Assembly: GCA_919902625.1 (NCBI GenBank)
Contig: CAKKRO010000045.1
Coordinates: 1 to 8,173, forward strand
DNA from: Nitrosomonadaceae bacterium
GTDB taxonomy: Bacteria; Pseudomonadota; Gammaproteobacteria; Burkholderiales; Nitrosomonadaceae
DNA: 8,173 nt
Direction: 5' to 3'
The notes below the pieces were generated by a model. That model was not told where the DNA came from and searched no databases. It saw only the letters and a program-made list of their open reading frames with translations. A program made the translations under genes and the position numbers. Shown piece after piece: positions 1 through 5,690 of this stretch. Every line of letters starts with the position of its first letter. The first letter of the stretch is position 1.

Positions 1-482
1 GTGACTTTTGGCACCCCAATACCCCGATGCAACGGATAATCCTCAATTCGACCCGTGCGGGAGTAGCCTCTGCGCTCATAAAATGCGATTAACTCCGGGC
101 GCTGAGAAACCACGAACATCACAAATCTTTGTATTTCCATATTCTGCAGAGCAAATGTCTCGGCCTGCTGAAGCACATGCTTGCCAAACCCTTTTCCTTG
201 CAGGCTGGGGTGAACTGAAAAAAATCCGATATAAGCGTCCTCTTTTTCCTTGGCGACATAAATACACGAAACCAGGGTTTGAGACTGATTAACGACAAAA
301 AAATGGGCATTGGGATTAGATAAAGCAGTCTCTATTTCTTGCCGGCCCGTTCTGTCGCCCTGAATAATATGCGTTTCCCTTGTCCAACCTGCTCCCCCCC
401 GATAAGTCAGATTCACCAGATCACATATGGCTTGTACTTGGCCATATCTGGCTTTTTCAAGGCGGAAATGAGAGAAATCCAT
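1..482 (-). CDS. GNAT family N-acetyltransferase (C-terminus cut by window edge)
   Basis: Reading the minus strand from ATG at 482 gives 160 codons open to the window edge. The product is a GCN5-related N-acetyltransferase, a cytosolic enzyme that moves the acetyl group of acetyl-CoA to an amine; its substrate cannot be told. Seen: an N-terminal segment YRGGAGWT at residues 27-34 followed by GDRT (42-45), the pattern common in a GNAT subgroup; the beta strand IGFFSVHP (85-92); the acetyl-CoA loop QGKGFG (95-100), fitting Q/R-x-x-G-x-G/A; and FYERRGY (134-140), the usual motif near the C-terminus. Only a few residues are probably missing. No good Shine-Dalgarno precedes the ATG, and the frame upstream runs into the SirB2 stop codon without another ATG. 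The gene starts 42 bases after sirB2 and may be the last gene of that run. A run of seven G lies in codons 28-30 with the frame intact. Family call is firm; substrate unknown. Confidence 0.88.
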   Translation of the reverse strand, partial: MDFSHFRLEKARYGQVQAICDLVNLTYRGGAGWTRETHIIQGDRTGRQEIETALSNPNAHFFVVNQSQTLVSCIYVAKEKEDAYIGFFSVHPSLQGKGFGKHVLQQAETFALQNMEIQRFVMFVVSQRPELIAFYERRGYSRTGRIEDYPLHRGIGVPKV

Positions 483-524
483 CGATTTGTTGCTTAATTT
501 TTCAGGGCAGAGGAGCGTTGCCGG

Positions 525-908
525 TTAAAAGATGCTCAATACGGGACTTTTGGTCAGCGCAACCAGAACGATATAGATAAATACGCACTGTGCCGCAACC
601 CAGGCGATCATTTTTGTTTGCCGGGTTTGACCGAATCGCATAGCCACCATGCCCAGGCAGATATAAAGCAGTAAACCGATCACTTTGGCGGTTAACCAGG
701 AATCACTCAGCGGACTTTGTTGAATGATCATCGCTAACGCAATTGCGCTGGTCAGCAAAATGGTATCCACGACATGTGGCAAGATTCTTACCCAGCGTTG
801 GCGCAAATTCTCCGAATCTTGCATCATCCAGATGCCACGCAGGATGAACAACAGATAACTGACGATGACGCTGCCGACATGAATCATTTTTAGCAATGCG
901 TAACTCAT
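525..908 (-). CDS. SirB2 family inner-membrane protein
   Basis: This 127-residue hydrophobic protein matches the SirB family (named from Salmonella sirB, reported to raise invasion gene expression; biochemical role unknown). Seen: four likely membrane helices at about residues 4-26, 46-63, 72-91 and 101-119; the conserved His10 in helix 1; LRGIW (23-27); and the family signature ILPHVVDTILL (42-52). The start is ATG at 908 rather than TTG at 914, because the strong AGGAGG (915-920) sits six bases before this ATG but would touch the TTG. That ribosome binding site lies at the end of the previous gene, whose TGA ends two bases before this start, so the two are very likely co-translated. The gene name is a family label only; sirB1 and the hemA-prfA genes found beside sirB2 in enterobacteria are absent here. 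Confidence 0.85.
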   Translation of the reverse strand: MSYALLKMIHVGSVIVSYLLFILRGIWMMQDSENLRQRWVRILPHVVDTILLTSAIALAMIIQQSPLSDSWLTAKVIGLLLYICLGMVAMRFGQTRQTKMIAWVAAQCVFIYIVLVALTKSPVLSIF

Positions 909-910
909 GC

Positions 911-1396
911 TCAACCTCCTGATATCAACCAGCCATGGCTGCCTGCCACGGCACCAGCGATGGTAAGCAAGCTCAGCATTAATAAAACCAGATGCTTGCG
1001 CTGAATTCTGACAAATGTTTCTGCGGAAACATTTGTCTGCACGAATGCGTTAGTTTGCCGGCGTCGGCCACGCGGTTCCATTACAAACAACATTACGCTA
1101 AATAACAGCCAGATCAACACCATGGTGTGCATCCACCAGTATTGCCATTGTGTAAAACGGTGCCAAGCATCCAGTATGTACACCATATAAAAACCAGTTA
1201 AGCCAACGAATAATGTGGAAAATCGCGCTTGTGCCGCAAATCGTCTCTTGAATTGCTCAAAAAAAACCATCGCTTCAGTTGCCGATTGCATACGCGCCAG
1301 AGTAGGCAATAGTACGGTGGTCACCATGGCGACACCGCCCATCCAAAGCACTACGCCCAGAATATGTAATACTCTGGCAAAAACAAACTCATCCAT
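911..1396 (-). CDS. CopD-like four-helix integral membrane protein
   Basis: The protein has 161 residues and about four membrane helices, at roughly 5-30, 57-75, 86-106 and 134-155. The first helix carries H11 followed by VVLWMGG (15-21), the His...W-x-GG pattern of CopD-like and related small membrane proteins that are proposed to bind haem or copper. Further His residues near membrane boundaries are H90, H135 and H154. The segment at 45-66, FFEQF then RRF and a helix, also fits that broad group. The loop at 107-133 is basic (RGRRR at 109-113) and so probably cytoplasmic. The start is ATG at 1396; the upstream GTAAG gives only a weak ribosome binding site. It precedes sirB2 by two bases and is probably co-expressed with it. 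A role in copper transport or haem handling is inferred from family resemblance only; no copper chaperone or CopC is in the window. Confidence 0.7.
   Translation of the reverse strand: MDEFVFARVLHILGVVLWMGGVAMVTTVLLPTLARMQSATEAMVFFEQFKRRFAAQARFSTLFVGLTGFYMVYILDAWHRFTQWQYWWMHTMVLIWLLFSVMLFVMEPRGRRRQTNAFVQTNVSAETFVRIQRKHLVLLMLSLLTIAGAVAGSHGWLISGG
915..920 (-). promoter_or_regulatory. Ribosome binding site of sirB2-like gene, fixes its start
   Basis: The minus strand reads AGGAGG, then TTGAGC, then ATG at 908. A six-base spacer is near optimal and makes the ATG the start rather than the overlapping TTG at 914. The site lies inside the last codons of the CopD-like gene, so ribosomes ending there can restart on sirB2. 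Confidence 0.75.
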
Positions 1397-1440
1397 GTAA
1401 TTTTTTCTTACGGGTTAAACAGACTTGAGAATATCGAATT

Positions 1441-1481
1441 TGAGTGGGCTGTATCTTCTGTACAACGACACAGTCCACTCA
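1441..1481. terminator. Hairpin between STAS-like and CopD-like genes, possible terminator or processing site
   Basis: Twelve bases at 1441-1452 (TGAGTGGGCTGT) pair with 1470-1481 (ACAGTCCACTCA), with one position not Watson-Crick (a G-U wobble in plus-strand RNA, an A-C mismatch in minus-strand RNA), around a 17-base loop. It lies 15 bases past the end of the STAS-like gene and before the CopD-like gene, both read on the minus strand. The minus-strand transcript has no clean U run after the stem, so an intrinsic terminator is only one reading. An attenuator, RNA-processing site or protein-binding palindrome are others. Confidence 0.4.
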
Positions 1482-1495
1482 TAGACCACAATCAA

Positions 1496-1852
1496 TCAAC
1501 TATTCACCATTTCAGAAGCCCACTCCTCGGCTGCATCATAGTCACTAAACACGGATACATTTGCATTAACAAAAAGATTAAAAACCCAGGCGCCCCAGGC
1601 TTGCCATTCATCATCAGTGACAACGGCCACCCGATTGAATTCGCTGCCATGCTCGCGCATAAATTTGATTTCTTCCCATGCGACATCAACGGTGTAATCC
1701 AGCATATCCCGCCAGTCAAATATAAGATTTGCCTTGCCATTAAAGTGTGATTGATAAAGCACCTGTTGCTCAAACTCGTGATAGTCCGTTAACGTAAACT
1801 CACCAATTACTGCCACAATAACTAGGTTGTCTTTTTTTTGAATAGTAATCAT
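1496..1852 (-). CDS. SpoIIAA-like STAS/SEC14-type domain protein
   Basis: This 118-residue soluble protein consists of one domain resembling the SpoIIAA-like family (STAS or SEC14-like fold). Seen: alternating strands and helices starting with the hydrophobic strand VIVAVIGEF (11-19), a helix TDYHEFEQQV (22-31), the strand NLIFDWRDM (42-50) with the family-typical D/W pair, helix AWEEIKFMREH (58-68), the strand RVAVVTDDEWQ (74-84), and a C-terminal helix DAAEEWASEM (106-115). No membrane segment or signal peptide is present. Members are usually stand-alone proteins of unknown role; binding of a small hydrophobic ligand or a partner protein is a fold-based guess. The ATG at 1852 is supported by GAGGTGGAG just upstream. 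A run of eight A lies at codons 5-7. It is probably its own transcription unit, with a candidate promoter in the spacer before it. Confidence 0.82.
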   Translation of the reverse strand: MITIQKKDNLVIVAVIGEFTLTDYHEFEQQVLYQSHFNGKANLIFDWRDMLDYTVDVAWEEIKFMREHGSEFNRVAVVTDDEWQAWGAWVFNLFVNANVSVFSDYDAAEEWASEMVNS

Positions 1853-1879
1853 GACTCCACCTCAAAAGATAATGACCTC

Positions 1880-1908
1880 ATCATAGGCAATTAAATGATA
1901 CGGTGCAA
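1880..1908 (-). promoter_or_regulatory. Candidate sigma70 promoter of the STAS-like gene
   Basis: On the minus strand TTGCAC (1908-1903) and TATGAT (1885-1880) are separated by exactly 17 bases. The -10 matches the consensus at five of six positions, the -35 at three. The short AT-rich spacer upstream of the STAS-like gene is where a promoter is expected, because the EamA gene ends just before it. Confidence 0.4.
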
Positions 1909-1937
1909 ATTTTGCTTCGATTTAATAGATTCCACGG

Positions 1938-2798
1938 TTATTTTTGCACAACAACGGGCGACAGTTTAAAACCCAAGATGCCACTCAGCGATCCGCCCAG
2001 AATAATCAATCCCATACCCAGCCACGCAGCCGGTGACAATAACTCATTCCAGAGCAGAATGCCCCAGAGACTCGCAAACAATACGGTACTATACCCCAAT
2101 GAAGTTACGACCAGCGTGGTGCCTTGATGATAAGCTCGCGTCATGGCCAGTTGCGCCAATGTGGCTGTCACACCTGTCCCCACCAATAATAATAGACCAT
2201 GCCATGTAACCGGGCTAAATGTCGTGAGCAACAACCACACACCAGTGATCACTGTACTGATCAATGTAAAATAAAACACTACATGCCATTCAGATTCACC
2301 CAGATTTCCCAGTTGCTTGACATTGACATAAGCAATCGCCGCAAAGAAACCAGAAGCCACGCCCATTAAACTGGCAACCCAGCGATCCTCAGGCAAAGCA
2401 GGCCGTAACAAAAGAATAACTCCGGCAAAGCCAAGCAGAATAGTCCAGATTAATACCCAGTGCAGATGCTCTTTCAAAATCAATGTAGAGAATAACGCCA
2501 CGAAAAGTGGCCAGGTATAATTCAGTGATATCGCCGTTGCCAAAGGCAACTGAGTCAAGCAATAAAAAAACATCAGCAAGCTGACAAGCCCAGTAATCCC
2601 GCGCCAGCAGTGAATCCGCCAATGAGGCGTGCGTATGGGGAGGCGATAATAGCGAATCACCCAATAGGTCATCCCTACGCCAAATAATGAACGATAAAAT
2701 ACCAGTTCAGTACTGGAAAAATAGACCGCACCCAGCTTAACCAATACACTCATGCAGGCAAACATAAATGCAGCCACTAGCATCCACATTGAGCGCAC
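1938..2798 (-). CDS. EamA/DMT superfamily transporter, ten membrane helices
   Basis: A 286-residue inner-membrane transporter of the drug/metabolite transporter superfamily, the usual length for two EamA repeats. Ten hydrophobic helices run from about residue 4 to 277. The first repeat ends with NYTWPLFVALF (93-103), then KEHLHW (109-114); the second ends with a matching segment around SLWGILLWNE (243-252). This Pro or Ser helix followed by a conserved Glu is characteristic of the family. Such proteins export or import amino acids, metabolites or nucleotide sugars; the substrate is not predictable. The start is GTG at 2798, preceded by AGGA ten bases upstream; ATG at 2789 (283 residues) is the alternative but has no ribosome binding site, and the frame upstream of the GTG meets a stop with no ATG. 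It begins 36 bases after the oxygenase gene and is probably transcribed with it, which suggests it moves the oxygenase substrate or product. Confidence 0.9.
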   Translation of the reverse strand: MRSMWMLVAAFMFACMSVLVKLGAVYFSSTELVFYRSLFGVGMTYWVIRYYRLPIRTPHWRIHCWRGITGLVSLLMFFYCLTQLPLATAISLNYTWPLFVALFSTLILKEHLHWVLIWTILLGFAGVILLLRPALPEDRWVASLMGVASGFFAAIAYVNVKQLGNLGESEWHVVFYFTLISTVITGVWLLLTTFSPVTWHGLLLLVGTGVTATLAQLAMTRAYHQGTTLVVTSLGYSTVLFASLWGILLWNELLSPAAWLGMGLIILGGSLSGILGFKLSPVVVQK

Positions 2799-2834
2799 TA
2801 GCTGATCATCCTGGAATGCGGAATTCCGGATGTG

Positions 2835-3941
2835 TCAAACATGCGATCCTATTTCCCGTTGCAAGAATTGATGAAAATGCTCCATTCCTGCTTCCATGGG
2901 TATTTGATACGGTCCCGTTTCATTCATATTCTGCTCATATAATGCACGTCGGCCAGCGGTCATCAATTTACAGATTTCATCATCTTCAATGGCGGTTTCT
3001 TTATAAGCGGCCTGCTCCGCTTCAACAAAATCACGCTCAAATAGCGCAATCTCTTCCGGGTAGTAAAACTCAACCACGTTAGTACAACTTTCCACCCCTG
3101 TAGGCAACAAGGTGCTGATCACTAATGTATGGGGATACCATTCCAGCATGATATTGGGATAATAAAGCAGCCATATCGCCCCATAGGGAGGTATTTTCCC
3201 TTCTGTCTGCTGTAAAACCTGTTCATGCCATTTGGCGTACACCGGACTGCCTGATCGCTGTAAACGGGCATTATTTATCGCGACCGTCTGTACACTATAC
3301 CAATCGCCAAACTCCCACTCGAGCTTTTCGGTATTAACAAAATGACTTAGCCCCGGATGATAAGGATCCACGTGGTAATCTTCCAGATAAACTTCAATGA
3401 ATGTTTTCCAGTTACAGTCGTACTGATCAATTTGAATACGATCCAGCATATAACCGGAAAAATCAAAATCTTTCAGTACACTCAATTTGGCCATATCCTG
3501 CGAGACTTTCCGTTGTCCATTAAATAACAATCCATTCCAGTTTTGCAGCGGCGTCTTACCCAAGTTAAGACATGGATTTTGATCAAAATGAGGAGCGCCC
3601 AGCAATTTACCGTCCAATGCGTAAGTCCAGCGATGAATGGGGCACACAATACTTCGGGCATTGCTTCTCCCTTTCAACAAAAGCGCCTGTCGATGGCGGC
3701 AGATATTGGAAAGTAATTCGATGCCGTTTTCATTACGTACCAGCACCCTGGCATTATTCATCCACTCCGGCACATAATAGTCCCCAATATTGGGTATCAT
3801 GATTTCATGTCCCACGTAACCTGGACCTTGTTCAAACAAAATGCGTTTCTCAATCTGCAGGACCTTCGGATCCAAATACCAATCAACTGGAAGTTGTACT
3901 GACATCTCCGTCAGTTGTGAGATTTCAGCCATGTTAGACAT
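2835..3941 (-). CDS. Rieske-type ring-hydroxylating oxygenase, alpha subunit
   Basis: This 368-residue cytosolic protein has the two-domain plan of a Rieske non-heme iron oxygenase. The Rieske domain (about 40-145) binds a [2Fe-2S] cluster through CRH (C81, H83) and CPIH (C100, H103), spaced CxH-X16-CxxH. The catalytic domain (about 170-368) starts at NWKTFIE (177-183) and holds the mononuclear iron ligands H190 and H195 in EDYHVDPYHPG (187-197), with D320 in IEDDEIC as the likely third ligand. E187 stands where naphthalene dioxygenase has the bridging Asp; a Glu there is known in the carnitine oxygenase CntA and related betaine-type enzymes, so a small quaternary amine or similar non-aromatic substrate is as plausible as an aromatic one. 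Such enzymes need electrons from a reductase, and none is encoded here. ATG at 3941 follows AAGG by seven bases. It heads an operon with the EamA transporter. Confidence 0.92.
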   Translation of the reverse strand: MSNMAEISQLTEMSVQLPVDWYLDPKVLQIEKRILFEQGPGYVGHEIMIPNIGDYYVPEWMNNARVLVRNENGIELLSNICRHRQALLLKGRSNARSIVCPIHRWTYALDGKLLGAPHFDQNPCLNLGKTPLQNWNGLLFNGQRKVSQDMAKLSVLKDFDFSGYMLDRIQIDQYDCNWKTFIEVYLEDYHVDPYHPGLSHFVNTEKLEWEFGDWYSVQTVAINNARLQRSGSPVYAKWHEQVLQQTEGKIPPYGAIWLLYYPNIMLEWYPHTLVISTLLPTGVESCTNVVEFYYPEEIALFERDFVEAEQAAYKETAIEDDEICKLMTAGRRALYEQNMNETGPYQIPMEAGMEHFHQFLQREIGSHV

Positions 3942-4039
3942 ATAAATACCTTATATCTCCCGAATAAAAAATTAGCGGCGAAAATACACGAAAAGACAAA
4001 AATTTAAAACCCATTTAAGCAAGTTAGGAACGAAAAACT

Positions 4040-4063
4040 GATTGCTTGGTTATAATAGCAATC
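4040..4063 (+). promoter_or_regulatory. Perfect -10 box inside a 7-base inverted repeat, candidate promoter/operator
   Basis: GATTGCT (4040-4046) and AGCAATC (4057-4063) form a perfect inverted repeat with a ten-base centre that contains TATAAT (4051-4056). A dyad covering the -10 is a common layout for a repressor or other regulator. No good -35 lies 16-18 bases upstream, which would fit an activator-dependent or weak promoter. If used, transcription would start near 4063 and leave about 100 bases of leader before the lipoprotein ATG. Confidence 0.45.
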
Positions 4064-4074
4064 TTGGTAGTAGA

Positions 4075-4102
4075 ATATTAGTATCCATCCGCGATTTATC
4101 AA
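4075..4102 (-). promoter_or_regulatory. Weak candidate promoter for the oxygenase-transporter operon
   Basis: On the minus strand TTGATA (4102-4097; five of six consensus bases) and TAATAT (4080-4075; four of six) are 16 bases apart. The position upstream of the oxygenase ATG is right, but AT-rich spacers yield such matches by chance. Confidence 0.25.
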
Positions 4103-4161
4103 TACCAAACTATAAATTGTACAAGATTGAATTATTTAATTAATCAAAAGAGAGCATCTTA

Positions 4162-5571
4162 ATGAAATCTAAACGACTGTTAAGAAAAAATTCATGGGTA
4201 CATCTAATATCCACTGTTTTTATTGTTGGACTTACTGCCTGTGACAGTGGCACTGAAAAAGCAGCAACATCTTCATCATCAACTTCATCAACAAGAATTA
4301 TGCCCACAGGTGCCACCACCGGCATACTGGTTGATTCTCCTGTCTCCGGCGTCTCCTATGCCGCATCTTCCGGAAAATCGGGAGTAACCGATGATAAAGG
4401 TATTTTTAATTTTAATCATGGTGACAAAATCGAATTTAAACTGGGCAGTTTGACACTTGGAAATATCCCAGGTTCACAGATTACGACACCCATTGAATTA
4501 GCCGGCGGTAGTGACAATAAGCTGCAAAACCTGTTGGTTCTTCTGCAATCGCTGGATTCGGATAACGATGCTTCAAATGGCATATCCATTTCCAGTGAAA
4601 CCGCCGCCGCAGTCAAAACATCGATTAACCTGGAGGCTAACCCCGATACGTTTGCCGATTCAGCAAACTTGCAAAGCATTATGGAAGCCGGTGGTATTGA
4701 TGGCCATGTCAAAACGGCTGAAGAAGCCCGCACCCACTTTCTCTCGCAAGGCGTCGCCCTTCTCAGTGCCCAAATCTGGGTAAGCTATAGCAATCAAACA
4801 GCCAGTGTCTTGCGGGTTGCTGCTGATAGCAGTGGAGAATACTTGCAAGGTGACGCCAGACCTGATGATTCCTGCGATGAAAATCGTGTCTGTGGCGGCC
4901 GTACCATATTCCAATCGGGTGTTGAGTATGGCGTTGTCAATGCGGTAGAGTTTGATACCCGGGGATTCAAGCTGGCCGGAAAACCATCCGTGGATACCAA
5001 TCTTAAAGCTGGATTTTCAGATCCCGGTCCAACCCGGCGAGTTCGCACCGACGGCCTCGAATTGATTAACTCTGACATTGTGACGGTTCAAAGAGAAAGA
5101 GAAAAAACCAGTGTATTTGGCGAACTCTTCCATATCGCCAAACCGATTGAGCTCAGTGATGAAAATGAAGTTGCTCCCAAGGAAGTCAAAGAAACACGCT
5201 ACTCGAAAATCGATAATGATGCTTCCGGTATCGTGGGTGCCTGGGCCTACGACGATGATGCCATCAAAACACAAACCTTGGTTTTCTTCCCGAACGGTAA
5301 ATTCCTGATGATTGATCCGACAGGGGCAACTCAACGTGCTGATCAAGAAAAGTGCGCAAAACCCGGCATTGAATTTTCTTCATATACCTATGACAAAGGC
5401 GCCAGCAGATTGAATTTATCGAGCTTTACTTATAACACCAACGGATGTGCCGGCTTCTCAGATCTGGATAACAATACACCGATTGGATTTAATATCAGCG
5501 CTGATGGAAGCACAGCCAAGCTTGATAAGCAAGGCGAAGAATCTGTAACCGTTTATCGAGTGTCCAAATAA
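4162..5571 (+). CDS. Large secreted lipoprotein of unknown function
   Basis: I do not recognise a named family for this 469-residue protein. The N-terminus is a lipoprotein signal peptide: basic KSKRLLRK (2-9), a hydrophobic core, and the lipobox LTAC with the lipidated Cys27. Asp28 at +2 is the inner-membrane retention signal of E. coli, though other bacteria may differ. A Ser/Thr-rich linker follows (37-52). Residues 53-100 form a short beta-rich module (GILVDSPVSGVSY, then GVTDDKGIF and a HGD turn) of the kind seen in carboxypeptidase-regulatory-like or adhesin-type surface proteins. A helical stretch (118-200) contains LLVLLQSLDSDND, also frequent in such proteins. The C-terminal part (about 355-469) begins GIVGAWAYDDD and continues with LVFFPNGKF, resembling a beta-barrel or lipocalin-like fold. 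Four further Cys (238, 244, 398, 429) could form disulphides. ATG follows GAGAG by seven bases. It appears to be a single-gene unit ended by a hairpin. Confidence 0.8.
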   Translation: MKSKRLLRKNSWVHLISTVFIVGLTACDSGTEKAATSSSSTSSTRIMPTGATTGILVDSPVSGVSYAASSGKSGVTDDKGIFNFNHGDKIEFKLGSLTLGNIPGSQITTPIELAGGSDNKLQNLLVLLQSLDSDNDASNGISISSETAAAVKTSINLEANPDTFADSANLQSIMEAGGIDGHVKTAEEARTHFLSQGVALLSAQIWVSYSNQTASVLRVAADSSGEYLQGDARPDDSCDENRVCGGRTIFQSGVEYGVVNAVEFDTRGFKLAGKPSVDTNLKAGFSDPGPTRRVRTDGLELINSDIVTVQREREKTSVFGELFHIAKPIELSDENEVAPKEVKETRYSKIDNDASGIVGAWAYDDDAIKTQTLVFFPNGKFLMIDPTGATQRADQEKCAKPGIEFSSYTYDKGASRLNLSSFTYNTNGCAGFSDLDNNTPIGFNISADGSTAKLDKQGEESVTVYRVSK

Positions 5572-5593
5572 ACAGAGCACTCTGAAATTCTGC

Positions 5594-5625
5594 GCTCGCC
5601 GGAAGCTATCCGGTTTTCGGTGAGC
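5594..5625 (+). terminator. Hairpin with T run after the lipoprotein gene, probable weak intrinsic terminator
   Basis: CCGGA (5599-5603) and TCCGG (5609-5613) enclose the five-base loop AGCTA and are followed directly by TTTT (5614-5617), 28 bases after the lipoprotein stop codon. An alternative, wider stem pairs GCTCGCCG (5594-5601) with CGGTGAGC (5618-5625). The two structures exclude each other. The short T run suggests incomplete termination. Confidence 0.45.
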
Positions 5626-5690
5626 TATTCACACTGACATAGGTTAGTTTATTGAATCAATCCAACCGGACCCATTCACTCTATCTAACT

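Larger units (their letters stand above)
3942..4161. other. Divergent AT-rich control region between oxygenase operon and lipoprotein gene
   Basis: This 220-base spacer is AT-rich and holds no reading frame I would support. It must contain the start signals for both flanking genes, which are transcribed away from each other. A perfect plus-strand TATAAT lies at 4051-4056 and a weaker minus-strand promoter candidate at 4075-4102. The ribosome binding sites are AAGG before the oxygenase ATG and GAGAG before the lipoprotein ATG. Confidence 0.6.

Noticed and set aside
8..292. Open frame of 94 codons on the plus strand
   Set aside because: It runs opposite to the acetyltransferase, whose minus-strand frame shows clear GNAT motifs; the plus-strand translation resembles no family I know.
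1903..1949. GTGCAAA ... TTTGCAC inverted repeat around the EamA stop codon
   Set aside because: The arms are seven bases with a 33-base loop, AT-rich, and no T run follows on the minus strand; more likely chance than a terminator.
4260..4300. Repetitive TCATCA-type sequence in the lipoprotein gene
   Set aside because: It simply encodes the Ser/Thr-rich linker after the lipidated cysteine; the units are too short and irregular to be a tandem repeat of note.
4416..5346. Several minus-strand open frames opposite the lipoprotein gene
   Set aside because: They overlap each other and the lipoprotein frame, have no ribosome binding sites that stand out and no recognisable motifs.
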